Shown here piece by piece: positions 1-8,845 of a stretch of DNA of 64,000 bases. The stretch's first letter is position 1. The number at the start of each line of letters is the position of its first letter. Under the pieces are notes generated by a model. That model was not told the DNA's origin, did no database searches, and saw only the letters and a list, made by a program, of their open reading frames with translations. Location: assembly GCA_003427395.1 (NCBI GenBank), contig BFEA01000039.1:4032192-4096191 (forward strand). Reading direction: 5' to 3'. Made by a program: the position numbers and the translations under genes. Source of the stretch: Chara braunii (taxonomy: Eukaryota; Streptophyta; Charophyceae; Charales; Characeae).

Positions 1-225
1 CTAGCATTCTGCTACGCTGTCTTGTACTACGTGAGAGAGGTCAGTCCCAGTCAGGTCAGGGCTTATATCTAAGTCTTCCCCTGCGCTATTATGTGTCATT
101 TTTTGTATGTATCAGGATGTACACTGGTTGTTGAGATTCCACTAGTACTGCATTGTCCATTCAGTCCTTTTCATCACATTGCGGATCCTTGGCTATACAT
201 ACATTGCCCAACTGGGCATGTAACA
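1..225 (+). repeat. LTR-A 5' LTR, 3' part only
   Basis: It matches 6772-6996 base for base except at five positions. It ends in GCATGTAACA at 216-225, the inverted complement of the TGTTACATGC that opens the 3' LTR at 5786. By position it should contain R/U5 sequence. The TATA-bearing U3 lies before the window. Confidence 0.93.
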
Positions 226-240
226 GTTGGTATCGGAACA
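226..240 (+). other. LTR-A primer binding site
   Basis: The 5' LTR is followed after two bases by TGGTATCGGAAC (228-239). This differs at two positions from the plant initiator-Met tRNA primer site TGGTATCAGAGC. LTR-B, C and D carry TGGTATCGGAGC at the equivalent place. A tRNA-Met-type primer is inferred. Confidence 0.75.
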
Positions 241-950
241 TTGCACGTGAATCAGGACAGCCTGATCTGACACGTGTGCGGGGACTAAGTAGTTAATTAG
301 TTTTGATTGATTGATGATTAGAGCATACTAGTTAGCCCCCCAAATCACGATTTTGACCTAACTGCCGAAAATCGAATTTTTTTTCTTTTCTTGGATTTTG
401 TTTTCCCGCTATTTCTGTTGTGGAAAATCGCAATAGCGCAACACCTGAAATTTCCGTTTTCGTTTTTCTTCTGAAAATTCGAAATTCCGTTGTTGGAAAT
501 CCGGAATATCTTTTTTTCAAAAATTTCGATTTCCTTTTGCAATTTCCCGTCCGTTTGAATTTCCGAAATTCGTTTTTTTGAAAGGGGTACGGGAAATCCC
601 TCTTGCAGTTATCATTTTCCAAACTGCGCGTACTCTCATCTGAGTAATTCCGAATTTTTTTTATTTTTTTTTTTCGGAATTATTTTATCGGATAATCATT
701 TGCAGTCTAAAAGTTCGAAATCTTTTCCGCTTTGGTAATTTCGCACTTCGGGGAGATTGGGAGACCTACTGAACTTGCAAAATTTGGGATTTTTTTCTCG
801 AATTTTTTTTCTCTCTGCAAAAGTTTAAACTTTTCGAATTTGATTAGTGGCTCCTTATCTGGGCGATTTATTCCACCCCTATGTTGTTGCCCCCTCTGGT
901 CTTACCTTCTCTATCTGCCAGGTACCCCTTGCGGCGGCATTGGTGAGTTG
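241..950 (+). other. LTR-A untranslated leader, first part
   Basis: No credible gene. From about 345 to 840 the sequence is AT-rich, with T runs and repeated short words such as GAAATTTCCG and CGAAATTC. Small open frames here have low-complexity composition. It lies between the primer site and gag, where Ty3/gypsy elements carry packaging and translational control sequence. Confidence 0.6.
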
Positions 951-1054
951 CCACGTCAGCAGACCACGTCAGCAGGCCACATCAGCAGACCACGTCAGCA
1001 GACCATGTCAGCAGACCATGTCAGCAGGCCACGTCAGCAGGACACGTCAGCCGA
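951..1054 (+). repeat. 13-bp tandem repeat CCACGTCAGCAG(A/G), 8 copies, in the LTR-A leader
   Basis: Eight contiguous 13-bp units run from 951 to 1054. Two more isolated copies follow at about 1062 and 1083. Each unit contains CCACGTCA, the complement of TGACGTGG, which is the plant hexamer/ACGT-core site bound by bZIP factors. Because 13 is not a multiple of three, the array shifts frame every unit. That argues against coding and for a noncoding leader role. It ends about 85 bp before the gag ATG at 1140. Confidence 0.9.
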
Positions 1055-1139
1055 CAGCCGCGCCACGTCAGCAGCCGAACAGTGCCACGTCAGCAGTCCT
1101 TCAGCCTGGTCTATGCTCACGCGCGTACAAACAGCCGGC

Positions 1140-2661
1140 ATGGATCAGAACTCCGGGGAAACGTCCGACGCCTATCAGGCCCGGATGCCGGCTTTAATTA
1201 CCTAAGCCAAGAAACGGGCAGATGATGTAGCAGCCACAGAGAAGCAGAAGGCAGAGGACGCCGAGAAGGCACGTCTGTTGGCAATCGAACAGCAGCGCCA
1301 ACAAGACGAGGCAGAAGCAAAGGCTGCCGATGAAGAACGAATTCAACGACGCAAGAAGATATTCAACGGAGAGCGAGCCTTGCTCACAATGGCAGCGGAC
1401 TGGCGGGCCGAGGCCAAGAATGGTAAGATGGAAGAGAGTGAAAGCAAGATCGATCTACTCTTCTCCCATTTCACGGATCTCCTGGCAACGTGCATTGCAC
1501 AGCAGGAGGACATCCACAGCCTCGACGAAGCGGTTTAGACGCACACCAGGCGTTTGATCAAGTCAACAGCCGCCTCCAGCAGTTGGAGCAACGACCCGTC
1601 ACCGCCCCTGATGCCAGCTCCTCCAACACCTCCGATCGCCTCAATGCATTGGAGATCGACGCCGGAACCCTTAAGGACGACACGCAGCTACAGCAAACGG
1701 CCACGCAACAACTGGGGCAGCAGATCTGTGCTGCCGCCGCCACACTGAGCTCAGCACCGCGCGAGACGACTCCAAAGTTCGATGGTCAGGAGATCTTCTG
1801 CGATTCGACGACGAGGGACCCGATTCCGTGGTTCCGCAAGTTCGAGCTCAAGTTGCAGCTACACCACGTCAGCGAGGACAAGCATCACGCGTACTTATAC
1901 TCCCGGTCGGGGGGCGCGTGCCAAGCATGGTTGGACAANCTCTTGNCCAAGTACGGGGTGGTAGCTNCCGACTTGTACACCAAGATCAGCTGGGATGATC
2001 TAAAGGCGGCGTGGCATAAGCGGTTCCAAGTAGAGCCGCCGGAGATCAAGGCAATGGACAAATTGTTGACCTTCGAACAAGGCACGCTGCCGAGTGTTGA
2101 CTGGATTGCCTAGTACCAAGGCTTGACATCCGTCCCAGACATTCAGACGGGCTTCAAGGCCGCCAAACACTACTTCATCACGAGGTTGTGTTGACGTTGG
2201 GCAACGCCTTGACTCACGTCGAGGACACCCCGACGACAACGGCGGAGCTCTTTAACAAGGCCACGCAGATCATTGTCACGAACAAGGAGGCTAAGAACCT
2301 CATCCGTTCCTCTGCGGTAAGCCCGAGCAGAGATCAGCATCGACCGAAAGTGGCTGTGGTCGCGGCGGCAACGCCAACCGACCCTTCTAGCGAGGCCGTG
2401 TCTGCCAATGAAGGGGACAGACTCGCAGCCGCCTGGGATGGTGGCCGCCCCAGCAAAGGCCGAGGACGCGGCAAGACGAAGACAAACACCCCATCTATTC
2501 CCGGTCCCGACGCAACAGCTCCTTCCCCATGGTCCCACTACGGTCGCTCCGAACGTGCGTACAAGCTACGCACGAGATTCCACTAATGTCTGTGGTGTAA
2601 CAGTGATCTCCACGACACAGTGGGCTGGCTGTCGAAAGGCAAGGGCAAGTCGGGAAACTGA
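1140..2661 (+). pseudogene. gag: LTR-A gag, degraded
   Basis: Gag would assemble the virus-like particle and bind genomic RNA. I place the start at ATG 1140 (MDQNSGETSD...). An in-frame TAA stands at 1203-1205. A charged, coiled-coil-like stretch follows (about 1206-1538), then a frameshift near 1538. The core region (about 1540-2113) contains WFRKFELKLQLH and WHKRFQVEPPEIKAMDK, typical of retrotransposon gag. A stop at 2111 and a shift near 2180 precede an RGRGK basic segment. The zinc knuckle at about 2587-2640 reads C-x2-C-x4-H-x4-W, so its last Cys is lost. Three isolated Ns lie at 1939, 1946 and 1966. The gene cannot make a full protein. Confidence 0.85.
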
Positions 2662-3786
2662 GCACCGCCGGGAGTGAATCGACGACACTCTCGACGCCTT
2701 CGGAACCGGTCGCTTCGCGGGTGACCGCCCTTCGTTCCAAGGCACATGCGGAAGTCGATAGTCCTCTTTTATATTCTTATGAGGACTATGCTGCCCGGTT
2801 TGTTTCTACGCTGGGTACTCATGCTGAAGGACAAGACGTGTGTGCGGCATCTTCTCCGTCCGGCAGCGGCGACTTATCGTCTTCTAGTGGTTCTTCACGG
2901 GATTCGGCGCGCGAGTTCAACATAGAGGTCTTGGACCCGCTCACGTCAAAGGATTTCACATGGCTTCCTCTCCCGACTACACGGGCCGCTTGCCGGGACC
3001 GCAATGCGCAACGTTATGCGCTCATCTTCACACGTATCTATCCTTCTATGCACCACCAACTTCGCCGACGGATGACGAAGTTGCGGTGGGGGACATCCTT
3101 GTGTATGTTACCAAGGTGGCCCGCGAGTTTCGCAAGCAGCGACACTCCTCTATGTCCGCATCCAAGTTGGGCAAGCGTCCTGCAGCGCTTTGCTGGATAG
3201 CGGCGCGTCTCACAATTTCATGAGCCAAGCCTTTATGCAAAGGGCTGGCCTTGGCGCACAAGTTCGAAGGAAGGCAAACCCGACGGCGATAAAGTTGGCG
3301 GACGGAAGGACGCAGCAACTTATCGACCGCTACATCGAGGTCGTACCGGTGTATTTCGCACCTCATGCATGCGAACCGGTGACGTTCGACATTTTGGATA
3401 CGGACTTCGACATTATTTTGGGAAAACCTTGGCTTGCAAGTGCGGATCACACGGTCAACTTCCACCGACGGACTCTTACCGTTCGGGACGTCTTCGGCGC
3501 CGAAGTGGCGTGTACTATTCCTCTTCCGCACCCTTCGATCCGGTGCCAAGTGGTGACGGCCAAGTCGTTCCGGGCTACTTGCGCTTATGAGCAGCCCGAC
3601 GAGATAGGTTTATGCTTCCTACGGACCGTCGCGGTAGCCGATTCTTTCCCCACGGACTTGCCTTCGGACCCCCGTGTGTTGCGGTTGCTTTGACGAGTTC
3701 ACCGACATCTTCGAGTCACCTACCGATGTGGTGCTGGATCGGCCGATCTCTCACGAGATCATTCTTGAGGCCGGTGTCGTTGACTT
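2662..3786 (+). pseudogene. pol: LTR-A pol, aspartic protease region
   Basis: The protease would cleave Gag-Pol. Its active-site motif LDSGASHNFMS is intact, starting near 3193. The downstream DIILGKPWL (about 3410-3440) is the expected partner segment of retroviral-type proteases. The protease reads in one frame from 3190 to 3693. The linker before it (2721-3200) is in another frame, so there is at least one frameshift near 3190. The end of this part, reading RPISHEIILEAG (about 3735-3780), is the stretch that normally precedes the RT fingers. Here the RT is missing and RNase H follows directly. Confidence 0.85.
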
Positions 3787-4378
3787 CGGAGAGGATGCGG
3801 GGAATCATTTTTGGCTCTCAAAGCCACGCTATTATCTGCGGAGGTCTTGCGAATCTACGACCTGCTATTGCCAACGTGCGTCACTACAGATGCGTCCGGC
3901 TATGGCATTGGTGTCATCCTTGAAGTACACGATGGCTTGGACTGGCACCCGGTCGAGTACTTCAGCAAGAAAGTGCCCGTCGTGCACTCCACTGATGATG
4001 CATGCAAGAAGCAGCTCCTAGCCTTCGTCCACGCGCTCAAGCGGTCGTGGCACTTCCTCCTTGGTCGAAGTCAATTCCGATGGGTAACGGACAACAATCC
4101 GTTGGTCTTCTACAAGACCCAAGACACCGTCAATAGCACTATCGCCCATTGGATGGCTTTCATCGACCAATTCGACTTCTTTCCCGATCACATTCCGGGG
4201 AAGTCTATGGATGCTCTTTCACGGCGTTCGGATCATTGTACCGCAATCTATTCGACCTTCGAGATCGACGATGATCTGCGAGACAGTTTCATCCGCGGCA
4301 ACCAAGTCGACCCCGAGTTTCGTGACAAGTACGCAAATTGCTCCTCTCCTAATCCGGCGCCCACGGGGGAAGGACCTT
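3787..4378 (+). pseudogene. pol: LTR-A pol, RNase H region (RT absent)
   Basis: The TTDASGYGIG motif (about 3873-3905) and VTDNNPLVF (about 4085-4112) identify the RNase H that removes RNA from the RNA/DNA hybrid. The tail FPDHIPGKSMDALSRR is the usual RNase H-to-integrase link. The frame is open from 3811 to 4395. It should follow about 700-800 bp of RT, yet none of the RT motifs, including YxDD, occurs between 3690 and 3811 in any frame. A clean internal deletion is the simplest reading. Confidence 0.88.
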
Positions 4379-5142
4379 CTTTGCGTACCGAGTGACTCTC
4401 ACTTGCGTACACGGCATCTTGGCGAGTTCCACGATGCTCTTGCCACCGGACATTTTGGAGTCAATCGAACGATTGGCCGACTTCGCGAGCGCTTTTGGTG
4501 GCCCGACCTTCTCGGCGACGTCACACGCTATTGCGAGTCATGCGAGATGTGCCGACGCAGCAAATCCCGCAACCATCGTCCGTACGGCGAGTTGTGACCA
4601 TTACCGGTCCCCTTGCGCCGAAGGGAAGCGATTGCCATGGACATTACCGAACCATTCCCCAAGCACAAGACCGGTGTGGATGGGATTCTCACGGTGGTCG
4701 ATCGACTCACCAAGTTTGCCTTGTTTTTGCCTTGCCGCTATCATGTCAAGGCACCGGAGTTGGTGAAGGTTCTTTACGCCGGTTGGATTCGAACCAAGGG
4801 TTACCCCAAGGAAATAGCCTGCGACCGCGACACTCAGTTCATGTCCGATTTTTGGTTGGCGCTCATCAAACGATGGGGCTCATCTCTCAAGCCAAGTTCG
4901 GCTCGCCACCCCCAAACCGATGGCCAAAAGGAGAGGGCGCATCAGACCACACAAGTTCTCCTTCGCACTCTCGTCCGCCCCGACCAAAAGGATTGGGTTG
5001 AGCGGCTGCCGGATGTCGAGTTGGCATACAACTCGTCCATCCACCTGGCTATCGGGATGTCGTCCTTCGAGTTTGAGCACGGCTCGCCGGTCACTTCTCC
5101 GTTGGACACAATCATTCCACAAACGGCCAAGAGCGTCTTTTC
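4379..5142 (+). pseudogene. pol: LTR-A pol, integrase
   Basis: The integrase would insert the cDNA into the genome. The HHCC zinc finger spans about 4385-4555 and ends in CESCEMC. The catalytic triad is visible as D in AMDITEPF (about 4640), D in CDRDTQF (about 4822) and E in TDGQKERAH (about 4918-4945), so all three residues are present. A stop at 4595-4597 (after YGEL) and a frameshift near 4390 break the reading. The core is open from 4613 to about 5140, where another shift occurs. Confidence 0.88.
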
Positions 5143-5785
5143 TTGCGTCGGATGCAAGAGCTACTTGTCAAGGCACGCGACCAGATGGCTAAGACGCAGG
5201 AATGCATGAGCCAAAAGGCCAATTGCCAGCGTCTTCCTTGTCCATTCCGTGCCGGCGATCTCGTTTGGGTTTCCGCCACGGAGTTCAGCCTCGAACATGA
5301 TATCTCTCGCAAGCTCCTCCCGAAATGGATGGGGCCTTGGCCGATCGTGGCACCCGCTAGGGACGCACCCGAAGGACCTTCCTTCCTCATTCAGGTGCCC
5401 GCCCATTTGCCCGTCTACCCGGTCTTTCATTGCTCCAAGTTGCCTCTTTACACGCCAGCGGAACATGATGAGTTCCCCGGGGGCCGATCGCAAGACCCAC
5501 CCTCTATGGACGGTTTTCAAGAGGTCGGCGACATCATCTCCCAGCGACGCTACAGCAACAGACCGACCGAGTACTTGGTACACTTTGCGTACTGCACTCA
5601 CAAAGCTGACCGTTGGTTGACCCGTGCGGAACTCCAAGCAACAGCTCCAGATGTTCTCGCACGCTACAAACGCAAGATGCAAGGCAAGCCGGTATCTTCG
5701 GCACCACGTCGCACCCTCGTCCAGGTTCCACCTTCAAATCGCCAGCTTCGGCCTCGACCCGGCTTGTCTTCAGAAGGAGGGGGGG
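5143..5785 (+). pseudogene. pol: LTR-A pol C-terminus, chromodomain-like
   Basis: The post-core integrase domain begins with FRAGDLVWVSATEF and KLLPKWMGPWPI. A short module follows, with VGDIISQRRYS and YLVHFAYCTHKADRWLTRAEL (about 5530-5640). Its position and aromatic pattern match the chromodomain tail of chromoviruses, which is thought to steer integration to modified chromatin. The match is divergent and inferred. The frame runs on into the 3' LTR at 5786. Confidence 0.75.
5772..5785 (+). other. LTR-A polypurine tract
   Basis: A 14-base all-purine run, AGAAGGAGGGGGGG, abuts the TG that opens the 3' LTR. This is the expected primer for plus-strand DNA synthesis. Confidence 0.9.
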
Positions 5786-5833
5786 TGTTACATGCTGCGC
5801 CTACAACAAGGGCCATTTTCAGGCCCCGTGTTG

Positions 5834-5933
5834 TTTCAGCCTGAAAGCCTGAAAACAAGGGCCTACAGGCCCTGTGTCGTTTCAGCCTAAAACATCTTTT
5901 CAGCCTGAAACGGAGGGCCATTTTCAGGCCCTC
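5834..5933 (+). promoter_or_regulatory. Palindrome cluster in LTR-A U3
   Basis: Within 100 bp there are two copies of TTTCAGCCTGAAA (5834-5846 and 5898-5910) and a partial copy at about 5879. There is also GGGCCTACAGGCCC (5859-5872), and a perfect 7-bp hairpin with arms GAGGGCC/GGCCCTC (5913-5933). The cluster lies about 150-250 bp upstream of the TATA box, where enhancer sites are expected. Function is inferred. Confidence 0.55.
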
Positions 5934-6083
5934 ATAAGATCGACCTGCCCTGAAATTTAGGCACCAGACCAGGATTTTAGCACAGGCCATTTTGGGCCTG
6001 TTTTCAAGACAACCTTTGTTTGAGCTTCAACGCCAGGGTCAAGCACGGCATTGGCAAGAGCAGCCTCCTGGACGGGCCAGCAC

Positions 6084-6090
6084 TATATAA
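6084..6090 (+). promoter_or_regulatory. LTR-A TATA box
   Basis: TATATAA sits in a GC-rich context 299 bp into the LTR. Transcription would start about 30 bp downstream, setting the U3/R boundary near 6115. Confidence 0.7.
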
Positions 6091-6996
6091 GACTGGCCCG
6101 CCCTGCAGGCTGCAGGTAGTTCATAGGGACTTCCCAGGCACTTCACGTGCAGTTCAGGAGGCAGGAGGATGTCTTCAGGATTCGGCAGCAGCACTCTGGA
6201 GGAGCGCTGCCGTAGTAAAAGTAGTGTTAGCAGTAGCCTTCAGCGCTGGGCGCTAGTAAGAGCTAGAATAGTACTGGAGAGAGAGAGAGAGATTGGGCGG
6301 AGGCCGACTTACCTGCATCGCCATAGCTCCAGCTTCGTCTTCGAGGTACCTGCAGCATGGCGCCATATTCAGAGGTTAGTACCTGGCACATGACAGAGAG
6401 AGAGAGTTCTTCTTCTTCCTCCTCTCAGTCCACCATCTCTTCATCACCCTCTCACTATCTGACTTCTCGGCCTCAGCAGACTACGAGAGAGAGAGAGAGA
6501 GAGAGAGGGTTGGTGACATTTGGATCCAGACTCGACATTGGGCTTCAGACATTTGACGAGGGATTATCTGGGACTTGTAACGAAGACTTGGTGTTAACGA
6601 TATTCCCATCTTCCCCCTCTTCTTCGTCTGATCTCCTCCTCTTCGTCTGTGTATGGTCTGGACCTGGCGCATTCTTCCTGTGTGTAGCGCCAGGCCCCCT
6701 TCACACCTTGTGATGAGGATGATGTATGTTTGGTCTGCATTGCGACATTGATTGGGCTCGTCATTGGTATTGTAGCATTCTGCTACGCTGTCTTGTACTA
6801 TGTGAGAGAGGTCAGTCCCGGTCAGGTCAGGGCTTATATCTAAGTCTTCCCCTGCGCTATTATGTGCCATTTTTTGTATGTATCAGGATGTACACTGGTT
6901 GTTGAGATTCCACTAGCACTGCATTGTCCATTCAGTCCTTTTCATCACATTGCGGATCCTTGGCTATACATACATTGCCCAACTGGGCATGTAACA

Positions 6997-7914
6997 ACTG
7001 TGTGACCCTGAGCTTGAGAAAGCAGTTCAGAACGGCCATTCGGGATACATCAGACCTCAGTCTGGTGCTAGGTTCAGTCAAGACTGGATAATAGATTTTG
7101 CACAATGCATGGCAGGGAGTGGTTAGGATGGGAGACAAGGTGCTGTACAACGAAGATCTGGGAGGAAGGGATGGTCGTTAATTTCGAAAAAAGAAAAAAC
7201 AGTAGTTTGGGTGTGTGATAGTGGTGACTTTGGATACAGTTTTTGTAGCAGAAGGTGACCTTGGACTTCGGTTGAAATATTTGTCATTGAATTGCTGAGC
7301 ATAGTCCAAAAGACATGCATACCATTTCCTATGCTATAGAATTGTAATATATAACTATGGGATTGATTGGAGAAGGTGGGAAAATAGTATGCGAGAGGCA
7401 ACAGGAACTGTGGTAGCTGGGACCACACTTCACAGTGCACATAAATGAGTCCCATGACAGAAGCTGGAACTGTACAAAAGAGTATTTTATAGAGTCAAAA
7501 TATTTGTCATTGAAGACTTGGGTAGTAACATCAATGGCTTACCGACCACTGCCATTACAGACACCGCATGGATCCAGCACTCCACTTCTGCAACAAAGTC
7601 CATTCTGCAGCATCAGAAGCAGAGAGGTGAATTCAGCCGAGAAGAGCGTAAGCCTGATGGTCGTGCTATACCTTCTCTGAATTGTTCAAATTTTAACAGA
7701 TGTGTCGAAGGCCTGCTGGTTGTGCTATTATTTAGGAACGAGAGGGCAAAAGGAGAGGAAAGTTCTAGAGGGAAGAGGGAAATTTCAAAACTCCGAAATG
7801 CATACATGATACGAGTGTTTTCTTCCGGAAGTCCAAGATCAACTCACTAGGAGCAGTGTGCCACTGTAATTCGTCTGCCCAGATTTTGAAACACGATGGT
7901 ACTCTCCAAACACG
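6997..7914. other. Spacer between LTR-A and LTR-B, no recognised gene
   Basis: Unique-looking sequence. The longest open frame (minus strand, 7123-7455, 110 residues) shows no domain or motif I recognise and is not backed by repeat or splice evidence. I see no RNA gene. This is probably host DNA or an unrecognised old repeat. Confidence 0.5.
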
Positions 7915-8246
7915 TTACTGCAATCAGACTCGACTTATTCACACTTTGCATGCACGTGAACAGCAGAACGACAAACTGGCGACATGCGCCCACACAGTAC
8001 ACAGAGATATGTCCCCCAGGTAAGTTCGCTTCCACTGGCTATGGCGACTGAGCGCACACACAACTCACTGTTCACACTCTGGATCACCCTGGATGTCCCA
8101 CACGCAACACTCTGTAACCACACGCAACACACACACACACACTACCGCTATGGCAGCGCTAGCTGCCACTACCCTAGCGCTATGCTACACTCCTCTGCCC
8201 ACTTCGTCTTCGGGCACCCTGCAGACCTCCTCGCACAAGCTGCTGA

Positions 8247-8312
8247 GGCAGCGCTTCCGCATGGCTTCCGCAGGAATGAATGAATGGCTGGGCGCAGCCT
8301 CTTGATTTATAC
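8247..8312 (-). promoter_or_regulatory. LTR-B core promoter block with TATA box
   Basis: TATAAAT on the minus strand occupies 8305-8311. The next 60 bp downstream, up to GCAGCGCTTCCGC at about 8248, are almost unchanged in LTR-D (46510-46574) and LTR-E (about 57288-57352), although the rest of these LTRs has diverged. In D, GGCAGCGC and GCGCTGCC form an 8-bp inverted repeat within the block; B has one mismatch. The predicted start of transcription falls inside the block. Confidence 0.7.
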
Positions 8313-8474
8313 TCCTACGCTGCGTTGGTCTGCCCTGTACCCCTTGGCCCACGATGTGCACAGTCCCAGACTGTACTTGCTTGACTGGACCGGACAGGGC
8401 TAACTGGGACTGCTGACCGTACTAGGTGGACTACCACCACTTGACCACTTGCCTCTGCTGAACGCAGGCTAACT

Positions 8475-8515
8475 CCGAAAGGCCACTTCTAGAAGTCTCT
8501 AACTTGGCCTTTCGG
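8475..8515 (-). promoter_or_regulatory. U3 hairpin, 11-bp perfect stem
   Basis: CCGAAAGGCCA (8475-8485) and TGGCCTTTCGG (8505-8515) are exact inverted complements around a 19-base loop. The copy in the 5' LTR is at 16777-16817. LTR-D and LTR-E keep a shorter form (GAAAGGCCA with TGGCCTTTC or TGGCCCTTC) at the same place, about 165 bp upstream of the TATA box. Confidence 0.7.
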
Positions 8516-8520
8516 TACTG

Positions 8521-8600
8521 TAGCAGCTACGACTTTGCCCTTTCAGGTAAGTAGCGGCTACGACCTTGACTCTTCAAACAACCTACAGCTATGACCTCTG
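8521..8600 (-). repeat. U3 triple repeat of about 31 bp
   Basis: Three imperfect units share the core TAGCAGCTACGACCTTGAC. Equivalent triplets occur in LTR-D (46801 to about 46890) and LTR-E (57571 to about 57660), where units are 30-32 bp. The core contains GTAG-CAG-CTAC, a small palindrome, and often TTGACC. It resembles a U3 enhancer repeat; this is inferred from position. Confidence 0.65.
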
Positions 8601-8845
8601 AACTGTTTAGACTCCTACCCTACAAGTCTACAGTTCGAATCCCTCCTACCCTATGACCTACGAAAGTCTACCTACCACTGGCGATCCTACAGGTCGCAGG
8701 TTCAAATCTATGGGTGGACATCAATACTGTACACAGGTAAGATGGGGAACTTGGGATCGAGCCCTGGGATCTGCACTCGCTACTGCGAACTGGTGAATAC
8801 CGTCTCACTCCTGCCGGCCTAAATTCGAGGTCCTCCGAGAAAATT

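Larger units (their letters stand above)
1..6996 (+). mobile_element. LTR-A: Ty3/gypsy retrotransposon, RT-less, left end outside window
   Basis: Positions 1-225 repeat at 6772-6996 with five substitutions and no indel (about 2 percent). This fixes the end of the 5' LTR and shows that the element starts upstream of the window. Order inside: primer site, long leader, gag, protease, RNase H, integrase, chromodomain-like tail, polypurine tract, 3' LTR. The gag-protease-RNase H-integrase order is that of Ty3/gypsy (Metaviridae). Every coding part carries stops or frameshifts, and the RT domain is absent without any N gap. The copy is therefore non-autonomous. The left target duplication is outside the window, so insertion integrity cannot be tested here. 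Confidence 0.93.
5786..6996 (+). repeat. LTR-A 3' LTR, 1211 bp
   Basis: It opens with TGTTACATGC after the polypurine tract and closes with GCATGTAACA, a 10-bp perfect terminal inverted repeat. It contains nested palindromes in U3, a TATA box at 6084-6090, and (GA)n runs near 6272-6293 and 6484-6508. Coding-looking frames inside are chance or read-through from pol. Confidence 0.93.
7919..8807 (-). repeat. LTR-B 3' LTR, 889 bp
   Basis: On the plus strand it runs from TGCAATCAGACTCG to ATACCGTCTCA. In element orientation it begins TGAGACGG. From 8808 the sequence reads CTCCTGCCGGCC, whose complement GGCCGGCAGGAG is a poor polypurine tract directly before the LTR. U3 is the 8312-8807 part and holds a hairpin and a triple repeat. 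The TATA box is at 8305-8311. Confidence 0.94.

Noticed and set aside
332-622. Minus-strand frames in the LTR-A leader
   Set aside because: AT-rich, Lys/Phe-biased, no motif, and antisense to a leader region.
3690-3811. Missing RT in LTR-A as a sequencing gap
   Set aside because: No Ns are present at the junction and flanking coding words run up to it on both sides; a genuine deletion is simpler, though a misjoin is not excluded.
7984-8283. A 99-residue plus-strand frame repeated at 16286-16585
   Set aside because: It duplicates only because it lies in both LTRs of LTR-B, antisense to the element; frame and stops are not kept in LTR-D or E.
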